Positions 1 through 7,834 of a stretch of DNA of 64,000 nucleotides are shown in pieces. Numbering within the stretch: the stretch's first letter is position 1; each line of letters starts with the position of its first letter. A program made the translations under genes and the position numbers. The stretch spans positions 1 through 64,000 of the forward strand of contig NZ_JAHRID010000002.1 in the NCBI RefSeq assembly GCF_019100565.1, in the 5' to 3' direction. Below the pieces are notes generated by a model. That model was given only the letters and a program-made list of their open reading frames with translations, made no database searches and was not told where the DNA came from. This DNA comes from Arsukibacterium indicum. Lineage in GTDB: Bacteria; Pseudomonadota; Gammaproteobacteria; Enterobacterales; Alteromonadaceae.

Positions 1-68
1 CTTTAACAGCAAAAAGATGGTTCTTAAATGAGCAGGGATTTATTCAACTTGCTTGACTTGGGGAGTCA

Positions 69-143
69 TACCAACGCCGCAAGCAGCGGCGAGCGTTAGC
101 GAGTCCAGCACCGAAGGTGCGTTGCTGACTTGCCTTGTTAGTT
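69..143 (-). repeat. Candidate attC recombination site of the second integron cassette
   Basis: Read on the minus strand, the site starts with AACTAAC (137-143) and ends with GTTGGTA (69-75), which approximate the RYYYAAC and GTTRRRY simple sites of an attC. Between them lie two small hairpins (GCCGC/GCGGC at 76-90 and GCACC/GGTGC at 108-120) and a CAACGC/GCGTTG pairing. The TAA stop of the upstream membrane-protein gene lies inside the site, as is common for cassettes. The fold is less regular than that of the site at 522-626, so the assignment is tentative. Bases 1-68 would be the start of a third cassette cut by the window edge; no gene can be called there. Confidence 0.5.
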
Positions 144-509
144 GCTTGCATGACGACGAAACTCGCTGATTAATAATGTTATTAAGGCTATAGGAACCAA
201 GATGGTTACTGCTAGGCCAATTTTGTCGTAATGATAATAAGTGACGCCAGTTTGAATACTCATAATTGGAGCAAGCAAGCCTGCAAGATTAAGCTTCCAG
301 AATTTGGCGCTGCATTTACCAGATTTGCTAAGTAGAAACAGCCAAAGTGTGGTAACTACAATAACTGGTGTAGTTACGAAAACGTGCATAAGCAATTGCA
401 TGCCGCTTGGCTCATGTTGAACGAGCCAACCATGAAGAGACAGATAAATTACAGCAGCATAAGCCATATTGATGATTGTTAATAAGACTGCTGAACTAAG
501 GTTTAGCAT
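138..509 (-). CDS. Integron cassette gene: small four-helix membrane protein of unknown function
   Basis: I do not recognise a family. The 123-residue product is almost wholly hydrophobic, with predicted membrane segments near residues 5-25, 38-60, 72-90 and 96-115, and a short basic tail (EFRRHASN). I chose the ATG at 507-509 because GGAG lies about 7 bases upstream. A longer GTG-initiated reading (to 539) would start inside the preceding attC. The stop codon falls in the next attC-like site, so the gene fills its cassette almost completely. It is co-oriented with the neighbouring cassette and pointed away from intI. Function is unknown; it presumably acts in the inner membrane. Confidence 0.7.
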   Translation of the reverse strand: MLNLSSAVLLTIINMAYAAVIYLSLHGWLVQHEPSGMQLLMHVFVTTPVIVVTTLWLFLLSKSGKCSAKFWKLNLAGLLAPIMSIQTGVTYYHYDKIGLAVTILVPIALITLLISEFRRHASN

Positions 510-521
510 GATGCTCCGTGC

Positions 522-626
522 AACTAACGCCCGGCTCACCGGGTAAATTTTTGTTGGCGGCTTTTGTGCGGCTTAATGCACAAAAGATGACAGCGGAAAT
601 TTATCCGGTGCAGCCTATTGTTATGC
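522..626 (-). repeat. attC site of the first integron cassette
   Basis: On the minus strand this 105-base element opens with GCATAAC (620-626) and closes with GTTAGTT (522-528), the two simple sites of an attC. Its interior folds strongly. CACCGGATAAATTT near one end pairs with AAATTTACCCGGTG near the other (13 of 14 positions), and the tip is a perfect 9-bp hairpin (CTTTTGTGC at 561-569 with GCACAAAAG at 578-586). Long imperfect inverted repeats with conserved ends are the hallmark of attC sites, which IntI recombines as folded single strands. The site lies directly downstream of the 643-1209 gene, as expected for a cassette. Confidence 0.85.
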
Positions 627-642
627 GCCCGCCCACTATGCC

Positions 643-1209
643 TTACCAGTTCTCCTTTTCGGGGCCAGCCTTCACGCATTCAGCAACCTTATCAGACACT
701 CCGCTCAGTGCTTTCTCCGCATCTTTCCACCCCGAACCAAACCATTTCCCAACACGGGAGTATCCTGAATTTCTCATAGAACCGGTACTTTTCTGGAGAT
801 ACTCTATATTGGTATGACGAATTTTGAACTTTCCATCTTTGGCAAGGAATGTCATGGTGCTCTTGACGTTGTGCGCGAGCATCTTCGACCTATAGTCCAC
901 GCGATTATTTGCAGTAATTGACCCATGCTCTACGTCTGCACTTACGATAACAGAGCCTCCCTCGACCTGATCTGACTGTCCTGGGCCAGAGCCAACTCCA
1001 AAAAGCCCGTTCCCGGCTGCACTGTCACTAATTCTGACACCTTCATTTCTGACGTTCTGAGCAATGCAAGACTTCGCTATTAACGATATCTCCGCAACAG
1101 TTCCTTCCACCTCATGTACTTCACTTTCCACTTCCTCCAAGTATTCCTTTGCAGCAAAACTAACGCAGGGAACAAAAGCCATGAGTGCTATTACTAAGAT
1201 TTTTTTCAT
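643..1209 (-). CDS. First integron cassette gene: secreted protein, possibly DUF4468-like
   Basis: The 188-residue product has a classic signal peptide (MKKILVIALMAFVPCVSFAA, cleavage near residue 20), so it is probably periplasmic or a surface protein. The mature part contains a glycine-rich stretch (about residues 66-85). It also has a segment reading VKSTMTFLAKDGKFKIRHTN (about 115-134), which resembles the 'KDGRYR' core of DUF4468, a small family found in envelope proteins. That match is by eye and weak. An AGGAGG-like ribosome site (CCTAGGAGGGTCGC) precedes the ATG at 1207-1209. It is the cassette closest to intI, hence the most recently inserted under the usual model, and is followed by a good attC. 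Function is unknown. Confidence 0.75.
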   Translation of the reverse strand: MKKILVIALMAFVPCVSFAAKEYLEEVESEVHEVEGTVAEISLIAKSCIAQNVRNEGVRISDSAAGNGLFGVGSGPGQSDQVEGGSVIVSADVEHGSITANNRVDYRSKMLAHNVKSTMTFLAKDGKFKIRHTNIEYLQKSTGSMRNSGYSRVGKWFGSGWKDAEKALSGVSDKVAECVKAGPEKENW

Positions 1210-1249
1210 GCGACCCTCCTAGGTCAGCTGGTAAACCGGTGAACTAAGC

Positions 1250-1419
1250 GCATAACGCTTATTGGGCGGGTCGACCCGCACTTAAACACGGGTTAACCCG
1301 TACTTGTAAATTTTATGTTTGCTACATTACCGATCATTTATAAAAAATACAATGATTTGAACCATCACTGTGCTTTGACTTAGCAGAAAGTACGGGGTAA
1401 CCCGCCTAACAAGGCAAAT
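1250..1419 (-). other. attI region of the integron, rich in palindromes
   Basis: This non-coding stretch separates intI from the first cassette. A core-like GTTATGC (minus strand, 1250-1256) sits just before the first cassette gene. A perfect GTTRRRY core, GTTAGGC, lies at 1404-1410 next to the integrase promoter. Between them are a perfect 14-bp palindrome (GCGGGTCGACCCGC, 1266-1279), a 12-bp palindrome (CGGGTTAACCCG, 1289-1300), and a 16-bp imperfect inverted repeat (1290-1305 with 1388-1403, 15 of 16 matching). Which core is the true attI crossover point cannot be settled by eye. The cassette promoter Pc would be expected here on the minus strand; I could not assign it. Confidence 0.55.
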
Positions 1420-1453
1420 TTGACATTTCTAAAATAACTGTATACTTAAACAG
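1420..1453 (+). promoter_or_regulatory. intI promoter overlapped by a LexA-type SOS box
   Basis: TTGACA (1420-1425) is a perfect -35 hexamer. TATACT (1441-1446, 15-bp spacer) or TACTTA (1443-1448, 17-bp spacer) can serve as -10. The sequence CTGTATACTTAAACAG (1438-1453) matches the gammaproteobacterial LexA consensus CTGT-N8-ACAG exactly and covers the -10 region. LexA control of integron integrases is established for class 1 and Vibrio integrons. By inference this intI is induced by DNA damage. A strong GGAGG ribosome site follows at 1463-1467. Confidence 0.85.
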
Positions 1454-1473
1454 TGTTTATTTGGAGGTGCTTA

Positions 1474-2445
1474 ATGCAAGAATCATCACCGTTTTTGCAA
1501 TTCATCGCTGATGAAATGTATACCCGACGCTATGCAAAGCGCACTATAGAAACTTATCTGCATTGGATTAAGTTTTTTATTTTATTTCACAAAAAGCAAC
1601 ATCCAAAAGATCTGATTGAGCAGCATGTAGAGCAGTTTTTGACGCACTTGGCCGTAACCAGAAATGTTGCAGTGCAAACTCAGGCACTTGCGCTTAATGC
1701 GTTAAGTTTTTTGTATAAAGAGATTCTTAAGAGACCACTGGCATTAAATCTTAACTTTAATCAGGCAGCTAAACCGCGAAAGTTACCCGTTGTTCTTACT
1801 AAGCCTGAGGTTACACAGCTTTTTGCTTGCATGGACCCACAATATTTACTCTTGACACAGCTGCTGTACGGTAGCGGCTTACGGTTAATGGAGGCCGTCA
1901 GGTTAAGGGTCAATGCTATCGATTTCGACTATTTGTCTTTGATGGTGTGGCACGGCAAAGGCGGTAAACATCGCAGAGTAACTTTAGCCCCGGAATTAAT
2001 TGAGCCATTACGCCGCCAAATTACGCTGGTACAAGCGTTTTACCAACAAGATATCCAGACAGCGGAATTTGCCGGGGTATGGTTACCTTTTGCGCTGGCA
2101 CGTAAATACCCAAGCGCACCAAAAGAGCTTGGATGGCAGTATCTGTTTCCTTCTACCCGTTTAAGTATCGACCCTCAATCTAATGTATTACGCAGACATC
2201 ATATTGATGAGACGTCATTACAAAAAGCCGTAAGAACCGCCAGCAAAAAAGCAGGCATCTGCAAACAGGTAACGTGTCACACACTGCGGCATTCGTTTGC
2301 GACTCATTTACTTGAAGCAGGTATGGATATTCGCACGGTTCAAGAGCAGCTTGGCCATACCGATGTTAGAACAACCCAGATTTACACTCACGTACTTAAA
2401 CAAGGCGCCAGTGGTGTCAAAAGCCCACTATCACAACTGCTATAA
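1474..2445 (+). CDS. intI: Integron integrase (tyrosine recombinase)
   Basis: IntI recombines attC and attI sites to insert, excise and reorder gene cassettes. The 323-residue protein has an N-terminal SAM-like DNA-binding domain (about 1-90) and a catalytic domain with Arg137 (GSGLRLME), Lys165, His269-x-x-Arg272 (HTLRH), His295 (LGHTD) and nucleophile Tyr304. The extra segment near 214-227 (KELGWQYLFPS) is the patch that separates IntI from XerC/D and other tyrosine recombinases. I start at ATG 1474 because GGAGG precedes it by about 7 bases; an upstream GTG (1453) has no such signal and falls in the LexA box. It points away from the cassette array, the usual integron layout. Confidence 0.95.
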   Translation: MQESSPFLQFIADEMYTRRYAKRTIETYLHWIKFFILFHKKQHPKDLIEQHVEQFLTHLAVTRNVAVQTQALALNALSFLYKEILKRPLALNLNFNQAAKPRKLPVVLTKPEVTQLFACMDPQYLLLTQLLYGSGLRLMEAVRLRVNAIDFDYLSLMVWHGKGGKHRRVTLAPELIEPLRRQITLVQAFYQQDIQTAEFAGVWLPFALARKYPSAPKELGWQYLFPSTRLSIDPQSNVLRRHHIDETSLQKAVRTASKKAGICKQVTCHTLRHSFATHLLEAGMDIRTVQEQLGHTDVRTTQIYTHVLKQGASGVKSPLSQLL

Positions 2446-2472
2446 AAAAAGGCGCCGAAGCGCCCTGTTTTA
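2444..2472. terminator. Bidirectional terminator between intI and prpF
   Basis: GGCGC (2451-2455) and GCGCC (2460-2464) form a hairpin with a CGAA loop. It is preceded by seven A residues and followed by CTGTTTTA, so it can end transcripts of both the convergent intI and prpF genes. Confidence 0.75.
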
Positions 2473-2486
2473 CTAACTATTTCTGA

Positions 2487-3674
2487 TTAAAAGCAGTCGC
2501 CGGGTATGCGTACCCAGCCTTCCATCAGCACCCGCGCGCTGCGGCTCATTATGGCTTTGGTAACGGTCCATTCTCCATCTACCTTTTCAGCTGCGGCACC
2601 TACTTTTAAGGTACCTGACGGGTGGCCAAAGCGCACGGCCTCGCGTGCTTCGCCGCCGGCGGCCAGGTTAACCAACGTACCCGGAATAGCAGCGGCAGTG
2701 CCAATGGCCACGGCAGCGGTGCCCATCATGGCATGATGCAGTTTACCCATTGATAATGCCCGTACCAGCAAGTCGATATCTGTCGCTGCTACTTCTTTAC
2801 CACTGGACGACACATAGCCTTTTGGCGGGGCAACAAAAGCGACTTTCGGGGTATGCTGGCGAACGGCAGCCTGCTCAATGTTATTAATTAAGCCCATTTT
2901 AAGCGCACCGTGGGCGCGGATAGCTTCAAATCGATTTAATGCTTTTTCATTGCCGTTTATTGCACCCTGTAACTCGGTGCCGCTATAACCAATGTCAGCC
3001 GCATTAACAAAAATAGTAGGAATACCGGCGTTAATCAGGGTCGCTTTAATCCGGCCAATGCCCGGTACTTCAAGCTCGTCGACCAGATTGCCGGTGGGGA
3101 ACATCGCCCCGCCATCCTCACCTTCGTCGGCTGCCGGGTTTAAAAATTCAATTTGCACTTCAGCAGCCGGGAATGTTACGCCGTCCAGCACAAAGTCGCC
3201 GGTTTCCTGTACTTCGCCATTGGTTATTGGTACCCGGGCAATAATGGTTTTACCGATATTGCCCTGCCAAATCCGCACGGTACAAATGCCATCTTCCGGA
3301 ATGCGATCTTTATCGACCAGGCCGTTGCTAATAGCAAAGGAGCCTACTGCAGCACTTAAGTTACCGCAGTTGCCACTCCAGTCGATAAAAGGGCTATCTA
3401 TCGCTACCTGGCCGAAAATATAGTCAACGTCGTGGTCGGCTTTGCTGCTTCTGCTTAAAATAACCGCCTTGCTGGTGCTTGACGTTGCGCCACCCATGCC
3501 ATCGGTATGTTTACCATAGGGGTCTGGGCTGCCAATTACCCGCAGCAGCAAACTGTCGCGCGCGGCGCCCGGCATCCGGGCCGCTTCTGGTAAGTCGTCC
3601 AGTTTGAAAAATACCCCTTTCGAGGTTCCGCCCCGCATATAGGTGGCAGGGATTTTGATTTGTGGTACAGACAT
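2487..3674 (-). CDS. prpF: 2-methylaconitate cis-trans isomerase PrpF
   Basis: PrpF works with AcnD in the methylcitrate cycle, isomerising the 2-methylaconitate released by AcnD. The 395-residue length is normal for the family. The N-terminal MRGGTSKGVFF (about 14-24) and the WSGNCGNLSAAVG block (about 99-111), each from one of the two diaminopimelate-epimerase-like halves, are family hallmarks. A GAGG ribosome site precedes the ATG. It lies downstream of acnD in the same orientation but is separated by 364 bases of structured sequence. It may therefore rely on read-through or on its own promoter; a TTGTCGAC half-match to the proposed prp operator sits about 40 bases upstream (3713-3720). 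Confidence 0.95.
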   Translation of the reverse strand: MSVPQIKIPATYMRGGTSKGVFFKLDDLPEAARMPGAARDSLLLRVIGSPDPYGKHTDGMGGATSSTSKAVILSRSSKADHDVDYIFGQVAIDSPFIDWSGNCGNLSAAVGSFAISNGLVDKDRIPEDGICTVRIWQGNIGKTIIARVPITNGEVQETGDFVLDGVTFPAAEVQIEFLNPAADEGEDGGAMFPTGNLVDELEVPGIGRIKATLINAGIPTIFVNAADIGYSGTELQGAINGNEKALNRFEAIRAHGALKMGLINNIEQAAVRQHTPKVAFVAPPKGYVSSSGKEVAATDIDLLVRALSMGKLHHAMMGTAAVAIGTAAAIPGTLVNLAAGGEAREAVRFGHPSGTLKVGAAAEKVDGEWTVTKAIMSRSARVLMEGWVRIPGDCF

Positions 3675-4038
3675 GAGTACTGACCTCTTTTTACGAAATT
3701 TGCTTAGTCCGGGTCGACAACCTCTTTCTGCTCATCACAGCAACTCGCCCTAATGCCTTCGGCAGGGCTCAGACACTCTGTGATGACATAAAGAGGCATC
3801 GGCCCTCCCTTGTCAATGTCAGCTTAGCTTGATAGCGAAGGTTGGAATCCCCGACAAGTCGACACAGAGTGTCTGAACGAGCGCGCCAGCAGCGAAGTGA
3901 CAAATTCGTCTGGAACGAATTTGAACAGCCTCTGGCTGGCCTCCGGCGATGGGCAGGATTGACCAGCGTAATTGCTGTGGCGAGCTTTTCGGGGAGTTGC
4001 AACCGAAGCCCCAAAGGGACTATAGCTATCTGTTACCG
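3675..4038. repeat. Structured intergenic element between acnD and prpF
   Basis: No gene is convincing here. The stretch contains a 13-bp inverted repeat (CAGACACTCTGTG at 3770-3782, CACAGAGTGTCTG at 3863-3875), a perfect 9-bp hairpin (CAAATTCGT at 3901-3909 with ACGAATTTG at 3915-3923), and a smaller TGCC/GGCA hairpin at 3754-3764. This amount of symmetry inside an otherwise tightly packed operon suggests an inserted repeat element or a processed or attenuating intercistronic region. I cannot tell whether other copies exist in the genome. Confidence 0.45.
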
Positions 4039-6639
4039 TTAAACCGCGCCCTGCAAAAAGTCCTGGGCAAAGCGCTGCAGTACCCCACCGGCTTCGTATA
4101 TCGACAATTCTTCGCCCGTATCCAGGCGGCAGGTTACCGGCACCTGCAGGGTTTCGCCGTTGGCACGGTGAATAACCAGGGTAAGCTCGGCCCGTGGCTT
4201 ACGCTCACCTGTAACGTCATAAGTTTCTGTGCCGTCAAGCTTAAGCGTTTCACGGGTAGTACCTGGTTTAAATTCCAGTGGCAATACGCCCATACCAATT
4301 AAGTTAGTACGGTGAATACGCTCAAAGCCCTCTGCAGCAATAGCTTCTACCCCGGCTAAGCGCACGCCCTTAGCCGCCCAGTCCCGTGATGAACCCTGAC
4401 CATAATCAGCACCGGCGATGATTATCAGTGGCTGCTTGCGCTGCATGTAAGTTTCAATCGCTTCCCACATCCGCATAACCTTGCCTTCGGGCTCCAGCCG
4501 GGTTAACGAACCCTGCTTTACCTTGCCATCCACTATTGCCATTTCATTAATCAGCTTGGGGTTAGCAAAGGTGGCGCGCTGCGCCGTTAAGTGGTCGCCG
4601 CGGTGGGTAGCGTAAGAGTTAAAGTCTTCTTCCGGCACCCCCATTTTATGCAGATATTCACCCGCTGCACTGTCCAGCATAATGGCGTTCGACGGTGATA
4701 AATGGTCAGTGGTAATGTTATCGCCCAGCACCGCCAATGGCCGCATACCGGTTAAGCTGCGCTCGCCGGCAATAGCACCCTCACCTTCTGTCGCCCAGTA
4801 TGGCGGGCGGCGAATATAAGTACTTTGCGGTCGCCAGTCATACAGGGGGGAAACCTTGTCACCGTAATCAACATCTACCGCAAACATTGGCTCATACACC
4901 CGGCGAAATTGCTCTGGCTTCACGCTTTTTGCCACTACTGCATCAATTTCAGCATCATCAGGCCAGATATCCTTTAAGGTAATAGCGTTGCCTTTATCGT
5001 CATAGCCCAGAATATCTTTTTCAATATCAAAGCGGATAGTACCGGCAATGGCGTACGCCACTACCAGCGCTGGCGACGCTAAAAACGCCTGCTTGGCGTA
5101 TGGATGAATACGGCCGTCAAAGTTACGGTTACCCGACAACACTGCCGTAGCGTATAAATCGCGCTCTACCACTTCTTTTTGAATAACCGGATCCAGCGCA
5201 CCGCTCATGCCGTTACAGGTGGTGCAGGCAAAACCAACTATACCAAAGCCCAGCTGTTCCAGCTCAGGCAATAAATGCCCTTCTTCCAGATACAACTGCA
5301 CTGCCTTGGACCCCGGTGCCAGTGACGTTTTAACCCAGGGTTTACGGGTTAAGCCTTTAGCGTTGGCGTTACGGGCCAGCAGGCCGGCAGCGATAACGTT
5401 GCGGGGGTTAGAAGTATTAGTACAGCTGGTAATGGCGGCGATAATTACCGCACCATCCGGCATTTTGCCCTCTTCAATCTCGTATTTACCGGCAATACCG
5501 CGCTCGGTTAAATCACTGGTCGCCAGCCTGGCGTGCGGGTTGGACGGCCCGGCCATGGTACGGCCGACACTGGATAAATCGAATTTCAGTACCCGTGGGT
5601 ATTCTGCTGTTGCTAAACTGTCGGCCCACAAACCTGCTGTTTTGGCATAGGTTTCAACCAGTTGCACCTGCTTAGCATCACGACCGGTCAGGGTTAAGTA
5701 GTCCAGAGTTTGCTGATCAATTGAAAACATGGCAGCGGTAGCACCATATTCCGGTGTCATATTGGAAATGGTGGCCCGATCGCCGAGGCTTAAACTACGG
5801 GCACCCTCGCCGTAAAACTCCAGATAGCTGGATACCACTTTTTGTTTACGCAAAAACTCAGTCAGCGCCAGCACAATGTCAGTGGCCATAATGCCAGGCT
5901 GTGCTTTGCCGGTCAGCTCTACCCCGATAATATCGGGCAGGCGCATCCAGCTGGCCCGGCCCAGCATCACACTTTCAGCTTCCAGGCCACCCACGCCAAT
6001 GGCAATTACGCCCAGTGCATCAACATGTGGGGTGTGGCTGTCGGTACCCACTAAAGTATCAGGAAACGCCACGCCATCCAGTGAATGCACCACCGGCGAC
6101 ATCCGCTCTAAATTGATCTGGTGCATAATGCCGTTACCCGGTGGGATAACATCGACATTTTTAAAAGCTTTTTTGGTCCAGTTAATAAAGTGAAACCGAT
6201 CGTCATTGCGACGGTCTTCTATAGCCCGGTTTTTTTCAAAGGCATCAGCCTCAAAGCCGGCATGTTCAACCGCCAGCGAGTGGTCAACAATTAACTGGGT
6301 AGGCACCACCGGATTTACTTTGGCCGGGTCGCCACCTTTTTCTGCGATGGCATCACGCAGGCCGGCTAAATCTACCAGTGCGGTCTGGCCTAAAATGTCA
6401 TGGCAAACTACCCGCGCCGGATACCATGGGAAATCCAGGTCATTTTTGCGGTAAATAAATTGCTTTAAAGAGTCGGTTAAGGTTGCAGGATCACACCGGC
6501 GCACCAGATTCTCAGCAAATACCCGTGAGGTATAAGGCAGTTTGGCATAGGCGCCGGGTTCAATTGCATCAACAGCGGCCCGGGTATCAAAGTACTCCAG
6601 GTTGGTGCCGGGCAGTTTTTTACGATATTCACTATTCAT
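4039..6639 (-). CDS. acnD: Fe/S-dependent 2-methylisocitrate dehydratase AcnD
   Basis: AcnD dehydrates 2-methylcitrate in propionate breakdown and replaces the PrpD enzyme of enterics. The 866-residue protein is an aconitase-family member. Its [4Fe-4S] ligands are Cys406 (ITSCTNTS), Cys472 and Cys475 (ACTTCNG), and the swivelling C-terminal domain carries GSSRDWAAKG near residue 750. The N-terminus (NSEYRKKLPGTNLEYFDTRAA) and length are those of AcnD rather than AcnA or AcnB, and the neighbours prpC, prpB and prpF agree. It starts 5 bases after the prpC stop, so the two are co-transcribed. A stand-alone aconitase A is the main alternative and the context argues against it. Confidence 0.95.
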   Translation of the reverse strand: MNSEYRKKLPGTNLEYFDTRAAVDAIEPGAYAKLPYTSRVFAENLVRRCDPATLTDSLKQFIYRKNDLDFPWYPARVVCHDILGQTALVDLAGLRDAIAEKGGDPAKVNPVVPTQLIVDHSLAVEHAGFEADAFEKNRAIEDRRNDDRFHFINWTKKAFKNVDVIPPGNGIMHQINLERMSPVVHSLDGVAFPDTLVGTDSHTPHVDALGVIAIGVGGLEAESVMLGRASWMRLPDIIGVELTGKAQPGIMATDIVLALTEFLRKQKVVSSYLEFYGEGARSLSLGDRATISNMTPEYGATAAMFSIDQQTLDYLTLTGRDAKQVQLVETYAKTAGLWADSLATAEYPRVLKFDLSSVGRTMAGPSNPHARLATSDLTERGIAGKYEIEEGKMPDGAVIIAAITSCTNTSNPRNVIAAGLLARNANAKGLTRKPWVKTSLAPGSKAVQLYLEEGHLLPELEQLGFGIVGFACTTCNGMSGALDPVIQKEVVERDLYATAVLSGNRNFDGRIHPYAKQAFLASPALVVAYAIAGTIRFDIEKDILGYDDKGNAITLKDIWPDDAEIDAVVAKSVKPEQFRRVYEPMFAVDVDYGDKVSPLYDWRPQSTYIRRPPYWATEGEGAIAGERSLTGMRPLAVLGDNITTDHLSPSNAIMLDSAAGEYLHKMGVPEEDFNSYATHRGDHLTAQRATFANPKLINEMAIVDGKVKQGSLTRLEPEGKVMRMWEAIETYMQRKQPLIIIAGADYGQGSSRDWAAKGVRLAGVEAIAAEGFERIHRTNLIGMGVLPLEFKPGTTRETLKLDGTETYDVTGERKPRAELTLVIHRANGETLQVPVTCRLDTGEELSIYEAGGVLQRFAQDFLQGAV

Positions 6640-6644
6640 GTTAA

Positions 6645-7772
6645 TTACCGTTCATTAATTGGCTTAACGCTGCGCGGCTCCACACCTACATAATCGGCAC
6701 TTGGCCGGATGATCCGGTTATCGGCGCGCTGCTCCATTACATGGGCGGCCCAGCCGGTTAAGCGGCTGCAAACAAAAATTGGCGTAAATAATTTAGTGGG
6801 AATACCCATATAGTTGTAAGCCGAGGCGTGGAAAAAATCGGCGTTACAAAACAGCTTTTTCTCACGCCACATTACTGCTTCACAGCGCTCTGACACATCA
6901 TACAAACGGGTGTCACCATTAGCCTTAGCCAGTTTCTCTGACCAGGCTTTAATCACCGCATTGCGAGGGTCTGATTCTGAGTACACGGCATGGCCAAAGC
7001 CCATAATTTTTTCTTTGCGCTCCAGCATACCCAGCAGTTTTTGCTCGGCGTCGGCCGGATCTTTCATATTTTCAATCAGCTCCATTGCCGCTTCATTTGC
7101 GCCGCCATGCAGCGGGCCGCGTAACGAGCCAATAGCGCCGGTAATACAGGAATGCATATCGCTAAGGGTAGATGCACAGACGCGGGCGGTAAAGGTAGAG
7201 GCATTAAACTCGTGCTCCGCGTATAAAATCAATGACGCTTCCATTACCTCGGTGTGCAGGGCTGTCGGCTTCACACCATGCAGCGTCCATAAAAACTGCT
7301 CTGCTGTAGAGTTTGCGTCAGTTTCTACCTCAATCCGCTTGTTATGGTGGCTGTAGTTGTACCAGTAGTTCACCATACCAGGGAATATTGCCAGCATCCG
7401 ATCAGTAATATCCTGCTGCTCAGCAAAACGTTGCTCAGTTTCCAGGTTACCCAGCATAGAGCAACCGGTACGCATCACATCCATCGGATGCGCCGACGCC
7501 GGGATCCGCTCCAGTACATCTTTTAATGCCTGTGGTAATGCCCGCATGTTTTTCAGCTTGGTTTTATACTGTGCCAGCTCGCTTTTATTGGGTAATTCGC
7601 CTTTCAGGATAAGAAAAGCCACTTCATCAAATTCACAGTTGGCCGCTAAATCTTTTACATCATACCCGCGATAAGTTAAGCCGGAACCGGTTTTACCCAC
7701 GGTAGAGAGGGCCGTTTTACCTGCCACCTGGCCACGCAGGCCTGCTCCTGATAATGTTTTTGCATTTGCCAT
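6645..7772 (-). CDS. prpC: 2-methylcitrate synthase PrpC
   Basis: PrpC condenses propionyl-CoA with oxaloacetate to 2-methylcitrate. The 375-residue protein has the citrate-synthase catalytic triad His222 (GPLHGGANE), His261 (GFGHAVY) and Asp312 (NADFF), and the short form typical of methylcitrate synthases. It carries SHHNKRIEV near 141-149 instead of the longer citrate-synthase N-terminal domain. It sits between prpB and acnD, 62 bases after prpB, and belongs to the same minus-strand operon. Confidence 0.96.
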   Translation of the reverse strand: MANAKTLSGAGLRGQVAGKTALSTVGKTGSGLTYRGYDVKDLAANCEFDEVAFLILKGELPNKSELAQYKTKLKNMRALPQALKDVLERIPASAHPMDVMRTGCSMLGNLETEQRFAEQQDITDRMLAIFPGMVNYWYNYSHHNKRIEVETDANSTAEQFLWTLHGVKPTALHTEVMEASLILYAEHEFNASTFTARVCASTLSDMHSCITGAIGSLRGPLHGGANEAAMELIENMKDPADAEQKLLGMLERKEKIMGFGHAVYSESDPRNAVIKAWSEKLAKANGDTRLYDVSERCEAVMWREKKLFCNADFFHASAYNYMGIPTKLFTPIFVCSRLTGWAAHVMEQRADNRIIRPSADYVGVEPRSVKPINER

Positions 7773-7834
7773 TGTCTTGCTCCAATTCTTTACAAAGTCT
7801 GTTTAACGCATTTTGCTATCGGGTGCGCCCGCTT

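Noticed and set aside
518-817. Plus-strand frame across the first attC
   Set aside because: It reads through the attC hairpins and antisense to the secreted cassette protein; no ribosome site.
3842-4302. Plus-strand frames over the acnD 3' end and the acnD-prpF gap
   Set aside because: They overlap acnD on the other strand and the structured repeats; no family resemblance.
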